This document shows, piece by piece, positions 33,763-40,580 of a stretch of 40,580 nucleotides of DNA. The notes beneath the pieces are model-generated. The model did no database searches, was not told the origin of the DNA, and worked only from the letters and a program-made list of their open reading frames with translations. Origin of the DNA: Candidatus Zhuqueibacterota bacterium (lineage in GTDB: Bacteria > Zhuqueibacterota > Zhuqueibacteria > Oceanimicrobiales > Oceanimicrobiaceae); contig JAJDAG010000196.1 in assembly GCA_029262005.1 (NCBI GenBank), positions 1 through 40,580 on the forward strand, in the 5' to 3' direction. Position numbers and translations under genes: made by a program. The number at the start of each line of letters is the position of its first letter. Position 1 is the first letter of the stretch.

Positions 33763-34074
33763 ATGAAGGAAAAGGGGCAAGACTCGAACAATCCGCTCAA
33801 TTTATTGAATGAATCGGCTGATAGTTGCTCAAGTGTGAGCGGCAGTTATCTCGGTTGTTCGGTTCCACCGGATCCTCAATTAATTGCCGATGGCTGGGCG
33901 CGTCGGTTCATCGGTGATGCAAGAATGGCCCGCGATGCAGTGGACACATACACAGACGTCGGTTACGAAGTACGACTTGAAGAAGTGGACCCCGGCCAAT
34001 TGAATGATGATTGCGGTGGTTGTAAAGTGATGTTCGCCCATTTTCGCGCAGTCTATACCCGCAAGAAAAAATAA
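33763..34074 (+). CDS. Hypothetical small Cys protein
   Basis: About 103 residues from ATG 33763, or 117 from GTG 33721; neither start has a strong ribosome binding site. The C-terminal half looks conserved in style: DPQLIADGWARRFIGDARMA, then YTDVGYEVRLEEVDPGQLND, then DDCGGCKVMFAHFRAVYTRK. The CGGC pair could bind a metal or act as a redox pair. I do not recognise a named family. It lies between the reductase activators and tryptophanase, on the same strand, so it may be an accessory of the benzoyl-CoA branch. Confidence 0.6.
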   Translation: MKEKGQDSNNPLNLLNESADSCSSVSGSYLGCSVPPDPQLIADGWARRFIGDARMARDAVDTYTDVGYEVRLEEVDPGQLNDDCGGCKVMFAHFRAVYTRKKK

Positions 34075-34131
34075 GACACCTTCCGGTGAGTTGCTGTAAG
34101 GGAATAATAGCCAAAATAACAGAGGATATGC

Positions 34132-35502
34132 GTGAAAACCATAATTGAGCCGTTTCGCATCAAAATGACTGAGCCGGTTAAACTGATCTCCCCGGAAGAA
34201 AGAGTTGCGGCGCTGGAAAAAGCACACCACAATGTTTTCCTGATCGATGCTGAGGAATGCTGCATAGACCTGCTGACGGACAGCGGCACAGGCGCAATGT
34301 CAAGTCAGCAATGGGCGGCTATGATGCTTGGAGATGAAAGCTACGCTGGCAGCAAGTCCTGGAAAAAGTTTGAGGCAACCATTAAAAATATCACCAATAT
34401 CAAACATGTTTTTCCCACGCATCAGGGGCGCGCTGCGGAAAATATCCTGGCGGCTACCACGCTCAAGAAAGGGGATATCGTACCCAACAACAGCCATTTT
34501 GACACAACCCGGGCCAACATAGAATATGTTGGCGCACAAGCGGTTGATCTGTTGTGTGCCGAAGGCCTGGATCCGGCTCTGGATGTGCCGTTTAAAGGGA
34601 ATATGGATTTAGACAAGCTGCAACGTTGCATCGAGACACATGGCGCCGACAAAATCCCTTTTGGCATGATAACGGTAACCAACAATACTGGCGGCGGGCA
34701 ACCGGTGTCAATGGCCAATATTCGTGGTGTTAAAGAAATTCTTGACCGGTTTGGCATCCCACTGGTTATCGATGCCTGTCGTTTTGCAGAGAATGCCTAT
34801 TTTGTGCGGCAGGGTGAGGCAGGCTATCAGGATCGCACGCTGCTCGAAATTGCCCAGGAGATGTTTTCCTTTGCTGACGCTGCAACCATGAGCTGCAAAA
34901 AGGATGGCCTGGCAAACATTGGTGGTTTTCTTATTTGCAATAACGATGAATGGGCAGAGCAATTTAAGAATATACTGATTCTGCGGGAAGGCTTTCCAAC
35001 CTATGGCGGTCTGGCAGGTCGGGATTTGGAAATTATTGCTGTTGGACTTATGGAAGCGTTGGAGTATGACTACCAAGTCTATCGTCACGCCACAGTCTCT
35101 TATCTTGGGGATAAACTTAAAGAACTTGGTATTCCGCACGTAAAACCTGTTGGCGGCCATGCGGTTTTTCTAGACGCCAAAGCAATTTTACCACATGTGC
35201 CGGCTTCAGAGTTTCCCGGGATTGGTTTGGTAAATGCAATTTACCTGGAAGGTGGTATTCGCTGTGTTGAGCTGGGAAGTGTCATGTTTGGCAGGAGCGA
35301 TGCAAATGGGAATGAAGTGCCGGCACCGCTTGAGCTTGTACGATTGGCATTTCCCCGGAGAGTTTACACGCAAAGTCACTTCGATTATCTAGTTGAGGTT
35401 CTGGCAGCAGTTTGGAAAAATCGAAAAAATATAAAAGGTCAACGGATTACATATCAACCCCCTTTTCTCCGGCATTTTACTTGCCATTTTGAACCGCTCT
35501 AA
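34132..35502 (+). CDS. tnaA: Tryptophanase (beta-eliminating lyase; tyrosine phenol-lyase family)
   Basis: 456 residues, aligning without gaps at the start to tyrosine phenol-lyase. PLP lysine K257 in MSCKKDGLANIGG; LLTDSGTGAMS, PTHQGRAAEN and EGFPTYGGLAGRD are family motifs. At the three positions that separate the two activities it has D124 (TPL Thr124), L381 (TPL Arg381) and H448 (TPL Phe448); tryptophanase has Asp, Ile and His. It therefore most likely splits tryptophan into indole, pyruvate and ammonia, or runs in reverse. GTG start with AGAGGA upstream. It ends the + strand locus, 3' end overlapping the kinase relic on the other strand. Confidence 0.9.
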   Translation: MKTIIEPFRIKMTEPVKLISPEERVAALEKAHHNVFLIDAEECCIDLLTDSGTGAMSSQQWAAMMLGDESYAGSKSWKKFEATIKNITNIKHVFPTHQGRAAENILAATTLKKGDIVPNNSHFDTTRANIEYVGAQAVDLLCAEGLDPALDVPFKGNMDLDKLQRCIETHGADKIPFGMITVTNNTGGGQPVSMANIRGVKEILDRFGIPLVIDACRFAENAYFVRQGEAGYQDRTLLEIAQEMFSFADAATMSCKKDGLANIGGFLICNNDEWAEQFKNILILREGFPTYGGLAGRDLEIIAVGLMEALEYDYQVYRHATVSYLGDKLKELGIPHVKPVGGHAVFLDAKAILPHVPASEFPGIGLVNAIYLEGGIRCVELGSVMFGRSDANGNEVPAPLELVRLAFPRRVYTQSHFDYLVEVLAAVWKNRKNIKGQRITYQPPFLRHFTCHFEPL

Positions 35503-35840
35503 ACGTGATGACTACAGAACCAGTTTAGCGTTTGCCGGCTTGCAAAGTCATCTGTAACCAATATCGTTGGACGTTTGTCTATCCTGAGTTCAATACTGCC
35601 AAGCGTTTCTTCTTTTTTTTTGGTTTTGTTATGTAAATCCAAAATATCTTTTAAATCCGGGTAGGAATGGTTCCCGTCCTCAGAATTGCCTTCGCAACAG
35701 GGTAAAGTCAATTTTAACTGAAATCTGCTGCCTGCACCTTCTTTGCTCTCCACCCATAATTTACCACCGATGCTCTTTGTCAACGACTTCGCGATATTCA
35801 GGCCGAAACCTGTGCCGCCAAACTTACCGGTGTTTTATAT
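35499..35840 (-). pseudogene. Hybrid histidine kinase fragment, truncated at both ends
   Basis: Reading the minus strand from about 35835, the sequence encodes the end of a kinase ATPase domain (GKFGGTGFGLNIAKSLTKSI, then GGKLWVESKEGAGSRFQLKL) and, after a linker, the first strand of a receiver domain (TILVTDDFASRQTLN) before a stop at 35499. The N-terminal kinase part and nearly all of the receiver are missing. The upstream break falls just before the inverted repeat at 35845-35893, so a deletion or rearrangement there is likely. Confidence 0.75.
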
Positions 35841-35844
35841 AAAG

Positions 35845-35893
35845 AGGCGAAGCTGCGTCTACCCATAATTTAGCAGATAATGCAACTTCGCCT
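35845..35893 (-). terminator. Inverted repeat, possible terminator of the lipoprotein gene
   Basis: AGGCGAAGCTGC (35845-35856) pairs with GCAACTTCGCCT (35882-35893), 11 of 12 bases, across a 25-base loop. On the minus strand the stem is followed by CTTTATAT, a weak T-tract, 54 bases after the lipoprotein stop. It could be a terminator, or a repeat marking the junction with the decayed kinase. Confidence 0.4.
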
Positions 35894-35946
35894 GTTTATA
35901 AATGCAAGGATTTATTGTTCTGTTAATTCCGAGCGTATTTCACTTT

Positions 35947-37671
35947 TTATTTGATTGTTGCGGTGCCCCGGGGGAATCCAGAGGCGTTGTTTGCAGTCGA
36001 ATAAGTTGTATGATCCGTCGCATCGGTCGGAATTTGCCCGACAGTCGGTTTTAGAGTAAAAGGCGCGGCATCATCATCCGGCATCGGTTCGATAGAGATA
36101 ACCGCAGTAGCGCCGGCCAAATCAGTCGGAAAGCTTAGCCCGGTTGGCGCGTTATTTAAGAAATCTTCCCCTGGAAAAGGTGGTCCTGACTGGGCGCCAC
36201 TGAAAGGTGCGGCATTATCGGCGGCCGCAAGCTCAGTGAACTTGCCGGAAGTAACCGGAGTGCCGTTGATAACAACCCAACCTTCATACTCCCAACCGGC
36301 AGGCAGTACCGGCAAGGTTAATCCTGCCATTGCATTGATTACACTAATCGTAACAGTGCCCCCGGGGTAGTTTGCCGCGTTATTATTCATAGAATAAGTA
36401 ACATGATCTACCGCATCGGCAGGAATCATTCCGACCAACGGTTTTAGAGTAAAAGGCCCGGGAGAATCGTCCGGGGAGGGTTCGATGGAGATAACCGCGG
36501 TTGCAGCGGCCAAGTTAGTCGGGAATGTCAGCCCGGCCGGAGCGGTATTCAGTAAATCTTCGCCTGGAAAGGGGGGGCCTGATTGTGGTCCACTGAACGG
36601 CGCGGCATTGTCGGCAGCGGCCGGATCGGTAAATTTACCGGTTGTGACCGGAGTACCATTAACAACTGCCCATCCTTCATATTCCCAACCGGCAGGCAGT
36701 GTCGGCAGCGTCAGTCCTGGTGCCGGCATACCGGAGGCGAGGCTCAGGAACCAAATGCCGCTGTTTTCATTGGTTGTGACTGTGTCGGTTGGTGTTGCCA
36801 AAATATAATCTCCGGCGGCACCGGAAAAATCATCGCCCAAGGCAGCGGCATGGCCACCGCTCAAGGTTGCATTACTTCCAGACACATCACCGGCCAAATA
36901 ATGCGTTGCTGCCGGAATTGCATCGGTATCACCAGCGGGCTCAATTGTCAGCACGATGGCGGTCGCTGCGCTTAAATCACCGCCTAAAGTAAATTCGCCG
37001 TTGGCAATTGTTGTTCCACTCAGGCTAACCAGATTATCGCTGGCATCCACATTAAACTTCCCCGTGGAAACCGGTGAACCATTCACAATGGCCCAGCCTT
37101 CGTAATGATAGCCGTTTAAAAGCGGCTCCAGTCCGGTAAAATTCATGGTAAAAGTAGTGCTCGGCGGATTTAAGAACCAAATTCCGCTGTTTTCATTGGT
37201 GTTCGGGCCATCGGTTGGGGTCGCTAAAATGTAATTGCCTGCTGTGCTGGAAAAATCATTTCCCAGTGCGGCGGCATGCCCTACGGCAAGCGTTGCGGCA
37301 TTATTGGCGACATCACCGGCGAAAATATGAGTGGCAGCGGGTACGGCGTCGGTATCTCCATTTGGCTCAATTGTGATAACCACGGCAGTGGCATCGGCCA
37401 AATCTTCTGCAACATCGAACTCACCTTGTGTAATGGCACTTCCATTCAGATCAACAAGGTCGCCACTGCCGTTTACGTTAAATTTTCCGGTGGAAACCGG
37501 CGCTCCGTTGATAATTGCCCAACCTTCGTAATGGTAGCCATTATTCAACGGGTCGACACTCTGAAAACTTAATTGCAGAGAGTGAAGGCCGGTTGATGGG
37601 CTCATACCATCATCACTGCAACTTACCAACAGGGCTAAAAACAACCCGGATACAATTATTTGAAAACGCAT
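35947..37671 (-). CDS. Lipoprotein with four RskA-like repeats
   Basis: 574 residues. Signal peptide residues 1-17 with lipobox L15-V16-S17-C18, followed by SDDGMSPS, so it is a lipidated envelope protein. Four repeats carry the motif YEGW-x3-NG-x-PV-x2-GKF: two of an A type (YHYEGWAI, also with GDTDA-PAATH and GHAAALG blocks) and two of a B type (PAGWEYEGW, with SGPPFPGED and PDD blocks). The repeats resemble the C-terminal domain of anti-sigma-K factors (RskA); no anti-sigma helix or membrane segment beyond the signal is present. GGAGGGATT before the ATG fixes the start. Function unknown; it may bind a ligand at the cell surface. A Pho-box-like promoter lies upstream. Confidence 0.8.
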   Translation of the reverse strand: MRFQIIVSGLFLALLVSCSDDGMSPSTGLHSLQLSFQSVDPLNNGYHYEGWAIINGAPVSTGKFNVNGSGDLVDLNGSAITQGEFDVAEDLADATAVVITIEPNGDTDAVPAATHIFAGDVANNAATLAVGHAAALGNDFSSTAGNYILATPTDGPNTNENSGIWFLNPPSTTFTMNFTGLEPLLNGYHYEGWAIVNGSPVSTGKFNVDASDNLVSLSGTTIANGEFTLGGDLSAATAIVLTIEPAGDTDAIPAATHYLAGDVSGSNATLSGGHAAALGDDFSGAAGDYILATPTDTVTTNENSGIWFLSLASGMPAPGLTLPTLPAGWEYEGWAVVNGTPVTTGKFTDPAAADNAAPFSGPQSGPPFPGEDLLNTAPAGLTFPTNLAAATAVISIEPSPDDSPGPFTLKPLVGMIPADAVDHVTYSMNNNAANYPGGTVTISVINAMAGLTLPVLPAGWEYEGWVVINGTPVTSGKFTELAAADNAAPFSGAQSGPPFPGEDFLNNAPTGLSFPTDLAGATAVISIEPMPDDDAAPFTLKPTVGQIPTDATDHTTYSTANNASGFPRGTATIK

Positions 37672-37716
37672 AATCCCTCCATTGAGGTTTGTTAGTGTAT
37701 AATTAACTATGCGTGA

Positions 37717-37782
37717 ATTGTAATCAATAAAGTTCACAGGCATTTCACAGAAATCTAATAAACAATTAAATTAAGTTCACAG
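37717..37782 (-). promoter_or_regulatory. Pho-box-like direct repeats with -10 element
   Basis: On the minus strand CTGTGAA (37750-37744), 4 bases, then CTGTGAA (37739-37733): two 7-bp direct repeats at an 11-base period, the architecture of a PhoB box. Ten bases further on lies TACAAT (37722-37717), the position of the -10 in Pho promoters, which lack a good -35. A third CTGTGAA lies upstream at 37782-37776, about three helical turns away. The lipoprotein ATG is 45 bases beyond the -10. A response regulator of the right class is encoded next door. Confidence 0.6.
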
Positions 37783-37881
37783 GATTCTCACTTGACTCAT
37801 TTGAGAGGATGGGGAAAAAGAATACCCGGGACTGCTGGCATTCAAGGTAATTGAAGGAAAATCAGGGAAGGAGCCGCTAAT

Positions 37882-39363
37882 TTAAGTTTGCGCCGGCTGC
37901 CAGGAATGTAATATGAAAGAGAAGGTGGTGCCAACATTTACCTGGCTTTCTACAGAAATTGAACTTTTGTGAATATCCAGGATTTTCTTAGTAATGGCCA
38001 GGCCTAACCCGGCGCCACCGGTTGTGCGTGCCCGACTTTTTTCTACCCGATAAAACCGGTCGAAAATGAGAGGCAGTTCCTCTTCCCGGATGCCACAGCC
38101 GGTGTCTGACACCCGCACGCAGATTTCCTGATTAACATGCTTAATCTCAATTTTTATCGTGCCATTTTCTGCTGTGTATTGTAAAGCATTGTCAATCAAA
38201 TTTGAAAGCGCGCGCTCTATTAAACCGATTTCTGCATACGCCTGGGGGAGCGATTCAGGTAATTCTGTTTCCAGGTGAATATTTTTCTTCTCCGCAAGTG
38301 GTTTGAATTTCATGATTACATCTTGCAGTAAATCCGTGACGGAGAAAGGCTCCAATTGCGGCTGGCTTTGATGGGCGTCAAGTTTGGAAAGCTCGAATAG
38401 TTGTTCAATCAAATTCTCAAGCAGAAGTGAAATCTGCAAGGTGGCATTAATATATTTCAGGCGTTCGGCACGATCCAGAGTATCATCTTTTAGTTGAATT
38501 GTTTCTAAATAGCCTTTAATTGAAGCAATTGGGTTGCGAAGATCGTGGGAAATATTAGCGACCAGTTCGCGTCGAATTTGATCTGTCTTTTTTAGTTCAT
38601 CCATATTTGCGACAATGGTGTCTGCAAGTTTATTGAAGGAATAAGCCAGATGGCTGATCTCATCATTTTTCGTAACCGGAATGCGTTCGTTCAATTTCCC
38701 TTTTTCAAAATCGCGAACAACGTCGGTCATAACGCGAAGCCGTTGCGTCAACAAAGCAAAGAGAATTAAACCAATAATAGCGGTAGCAGTGCTGCTGAGC
38801 AGCAAGCCCAGAATAAGGGTTTCCGTCACAAAGCTTCCCCAAATCGTCTCGGCAACGGTATCAAACTGTTCGCTGCCGATAATGATGTATAAATAACCAT
38901 CAATGTTCTTGTTGATTCGAACCACCGCGGCGGAGAAAACTTTTTCGCGGCCTGAGTGGCGGGGATCATCGCCCAAAATAGGTGTGGGCCGGCTGCCTTC
39001 TACAAAACTTTTAACTGGTTCCAGTCTCACCGTTTCGGCTTGCAGCTTTTTGTGCGGTTCTGCAAAAAATGCTAATATTTTCCCGTTATCATCAAGCAAA
39101 TAGATTTCAATGTTAGGATTGATCACCATCATATAGTGAATCATGTGTTTAATGCCGGCATAATCGATACTGTCGGCTAAAAACTCATCAAAGTCGACAG
39201 CCATGTTTTTTGCCAGATCCCAATTCATAGTTTGATCTGCCTGGTTGTAAAAGCTCTTGGAAGAATTGAGCGTGATAAAGATTTGGGCGATGCCCATTAT
39301 TAATAACAATATTAAAAATATAGCGGAGAGTTTAACATAGAAAGATTGCAAGAACGTTTTCAT
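37882..39363 (-). CDS. Membrane sensor histidine kinase (PhoR-like class)
   Basis: 493 residues. Membrane segments at about 11-31 and 181-206 enclose a roughly 150-residue periplasmic sensor. A HAMP domain follows (about 207-256), then the phosphoacceptor helix with H273 in VANISHDLRNPIASIKGYLE, and the ATPase domain with N box LSNLIDNALQYT, DTGCGI and GGAGLGLAITKKI. It would phosphorylate the adjacent regulator. Its ATG overlaps the regulator stop (ATGA), so the pair is co-translated; the frame extends back to 39408, but family homology starts at MKTFLQSFY. The signal is unknown. Confidence 0.93.
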   Translation of the reverse strand: MKTFLQSFYVKLSAIFLILLLIMGIAQIFITLNSSKSFYNQADQTMNWDLAKNMAVDFDEFLADSIDYAGIKHMIHYMMVINPNIEIYLLDDNGKILAFFAEPHKKLQAETVRLEPVKSFVEGSRPTPILGDDPRHSGREKVFSAAVVRINKNIDGYLYIIIGSEQFDTVAETIWGSFVTETLILGLLLSSTATAIIGLILFALLTQRLRVMTDVVRDFEKGKLNERIPVTKNDEISHLAYSFNKLADTIVANMDELKKTDQIRRELVANISHDLRNPIASIKGYLETIQLKDDTLDRAERLKYINATLQISLLLENLIEQLFELSKLDAHQSQPQLEPFSVTDLLQDVIMKFKPLAEKKNIHLETELPESLPQAYAEIGLIERALSNLIDNALQYTAENGTIKIEIKHVNQEICVRVSDTGCGIREEELPLIFDRFYRVEKSRARTTGGAGLGLAITKKILDIHKSSISVESQVNVGTTFSFILHSWQPAQT

Positions 39364-40085
39364 GAATCGAGCTCCTCTTCTTCGGAAAATCGGTAACCAA
39401 CCCCCCATAAGGTTTTTAAATATCGGGGAGTGGTAGGATCTTTCTCAATCTTGTTGCGAAGACGATTTATGTGAGAATTAACCGTATGATCGTAACCGCT
39501 ATACTGATAGCCCCAAACCAAGTCCAGCAACTGTTGGCGATTATAAACCCTACCGGGATTCTTGACAAAAAGGGTGAGCAAATCAAATTCTTTTGCAGTT
39601 AACTCGATCTTTTTTCCGGCCAGAGTTACGTTGCGTTTAATTAAATCGATTTTCAATTCAGCCAGGCTAAGCGGGGTGTTTTCTTCCTGGCTTTTGCTGG
39701 TCTCCTTATCTACTTCAATACGTCGCAATATGGCTTTTACACGGGCAATAAATTCTCTGACACTGAAAGGCTTTGTGATGTAATCATCTGCGCCAAATTC
39801 CAGCCCCAGAACTTTGTCCATCTCATCTTTTCTGGCGGTTAGCATTAAAATGGGTATGAATGGATTTGTGCTGCGAATCCGTTTGCAGACTTCCAGCCCA
39901 TCCATTCGCGGGAGCATGATATCCAGAATGACTAACGGATAATTGTTTGACAAGGCTTTGTTAAGTCCGGACAATCCATCGACTGCACGCTCGACACCAA
40001 AGCCTAAATCTTTTAAATGAATTTCCAAAACGTCAACAATGTTCGGATCATCTTCAATAAACAAAATTTTTTCATGTTGTGGCAT
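39360..40085 (-). CDS. OmpR/PhoB-family response regulator
   Basis: 241 residues. Receiver domain with the acidic pair E11-D12-D13, phosphoacceptor D55 in LVILDIMLPRMDG, T83 and K105 (YITKPFS); a linker near 120-140, then a winged-helix DNA-binding domain (LTAKEFDLLTLFVKNPGRVY, HINRLRNKIEKDP, LKTLWGVGYRF). It is the partner of the kinase downstream. Proteins of this class bind paired direct repeats at 11-base spacing, such as those at 37733-37750. The TCS promoter would lie in 40086-40200, where I see no strong hexamers. Confidence 0.95.
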   Translation of the reverse strand: MPQHEKILFIEDDPNIVDVLEIHLKDLGFGVERAVDGLSGLNKALSNNYPLVILDIMLPRMDGLEVCKRIRSTNPFIPILMLTARKDEMDKVLGLEFGADDYITKPFSVREFIARVKAILRRIEVDKETSKSQEENTPLSLAELKIDLIKRNVTLAGKKIELTAKEFDLLTLFVKNPGRVYNRQQLLDLVWGYQYSGYDHTVNSHINRLRNKIEKDPTTPRYLKTLWGVGYRFSEEEELDS

Positions 40086-40198
40086 AGCTGCTGCACCTTT
40101 GTTTTCTATTGCCGGAACTTAAAGATAAAAGTATTCATAATCCTCACAAAATATTAAAATATTCGTGATTTCAAGTTTTGTGTTTATTGCAGCATTAA

Positions 40199-40336
40199 AA
40201 GACCCTAAGTTTAGCAGTTGGCTCAGATTTGATTTCAGGTGTAAATAGACCGGACTGGGGCGTTAGAATGGGCTATCATATTTCCCTTGACAGTTCTGGT
40301 AAATTGGAGTGCATTTTGCAGCTTGATGGTTACTAA
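40199..40336 (+). other. Possible 3' remnant of a coding sequence
   Basis: An open stretch of 45 codons after an in-frame TAA ends at a TAA at 40334-40336. It reads VNRPDWGVRMGYHISLDSSG and ends ILQLDGY, an alternating polar/aromatic pattern like the last strands of an outer-membrane barrel. There is no start codon with a ribosome binding site. It converges on the barrel gene of the opposite strand with a 4-base overlap. It could be chance; I see no other gene in 40086-40332. Confidence 0.25.
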
Positions 40337-40580
40337 TATCTTAAATAGTAATGAACTCCAAGACCCAGAATTATGCTGGCTGAACGATTCTCTTCCGCAT
40401 CAAATTTAGTGGTTCCGTAACCAACCTCGAAATTCGCCCAGAGAGGCAAGCCGACATTCTCACGAGATATCTCAATACCAATGCCTACTCCATACCCAAG
40501 ATTTGTTTCAGTTTTATCTTCGGGCAAGCCTTTAAAACTCATTGCGCCTAATAAACCGTATGCATACGTGCTGGAAAGGT
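40333..40580 (-). CDS. Outer-membrane beta-barrel protein, C-terminal part (continues beyond window)
   Basis: Open on the minus strand from the window edge, about 81 residues visible. Alternating residues with GVGIGIEISREN, LWANFEVGYGTTKF, ASIILGLGVHYYLRY and a terminal aromatic residue are typical of barrel strands. An internal ATG at 40542 is not the start, because the frame stays open upstream (LSSTYAYGLLGA). The protein is partial, so family and function cannot be given. Confidence 0.65.
   Translation of the reverse strand, partial: LSSTYAYGLLGAMSFKGLPEDKTETNLGYGVGIGIEISRENVGLPLWANFEVGYGTTKFDAEENRSASIILGLGVHYYLRY

Noticed and set aside
34132-35502. Tyrosine phenol-lyase
   Set aside because: The residues that define phenol-lyase specificity (Thr124, Arg381, Phe448) are Asp, Leu and His here.
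1-40580. tRNA, rRNA or known riboswitch
   Set aside because: No cloverleaf, rRNA segment or recognisable riboswitch core was seen in the spacers on either strand by reading; a covariance-model scan was not possible.

Overview
The window comes from a Gram-negative, probably strictly anaerobic bacterium. Evidence for this is a lipobox lipoprotein, an outer-membrane beta-barrel fragment, and many oxygen-sensitive Fe-S, Mo, B12 and TPP enzymes. The spacers are full of degenerate dispersed repeats, and GxxExxY and four-helix-bundle cassettes are present, as in uncultivated FCB-type lineages (Calditrichota/KSB1, Ignavibacteria, Zixibacteria). That placement is inference; no rRNA or other marker gene is present.

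Region 1 (1-2025): a repeat-rich spacer with a nested-hairpin element, then an Rrf2-family Fe-S regulator and a second repeat-rich spacer ending in a promoter.

Region 2 (2026-25333, all +): TrpB2-type tryptophan synthase beta, hydantoinase/oxoprolinase HyuA and HyuB (split by a frameshifted GxxExxY cassette), an ATC-hydrolase-like protein, an acyl-CoA dehydrogenase lacking the usual catalytic Glu, a four-helix-bundle cassette, an HMG-CoA-synthase-like/DUF35 fusion, a thiolase, both subunits of a B12-dependent acyl-CoA mutase, a class III CoA-transferase, an indolepyruvate oxidoreductase alpha subunit fused to a GltD-like NAD(P)H module and ferredoxin, its beta subunit, a three-subunit molybdenum hydroxylase, and a HisC-type aminotransferase. 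This set matches, step by step, the chemistry proposed for anaerobic indoleacetate degradation (iaa pathway of Aromatoleum aromaticum), extended upstream to tryptophan.

Region 3 (25364-33688): the central benzoyl-CoA pathway behind its own strong promoter. It holds the alcohol dehydrogenase Had, ring hydrolase Oah, a GNAT, a VOC protein, dienoyl-CoA hydratase Dch, and an ATP-dependent class I benzoyl-CoA reductase (BcrC, BcrB and two short activator subunits, as in the Azoarcus bzd type). A small Cys protein and a tryptophanase (to 35502) close the locus.

Working model (inference): tryptophan, supplied directly or made from indole by TrpB2, is transaminated to indolepyruvate. IorAB oxidises this to indoleacetyl-CoA. 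The Mo enzyme hydroxylates C2, HyuAB opens the lactam, and the CoA-transferase and B12 mutase rearrange aminophenylsuccinyl-CoA to aminobenzylmalonyl-CoA. The unusual dehydrogenase decarboxylates this, and the thiolase complex releases anthraniloyl-CoA, which enters the benzoyl-CoA branch. Not seen in the window: an aminocinnamoyl-CoA hydratase, a 3-hydroxyacyl-CoA dehydrogenase, a free ferredoxin and any transporter.

Region 4 (35499-40580, mostly -): a decayed hybrid histidine kinase fragment, a repeat lipoprotein with a Pho-box-like promoter, a PhoB/PhoR-like two-component pair, and the 3' end of a beta-barrel protein. It looks unrelated to the catabolic locus.
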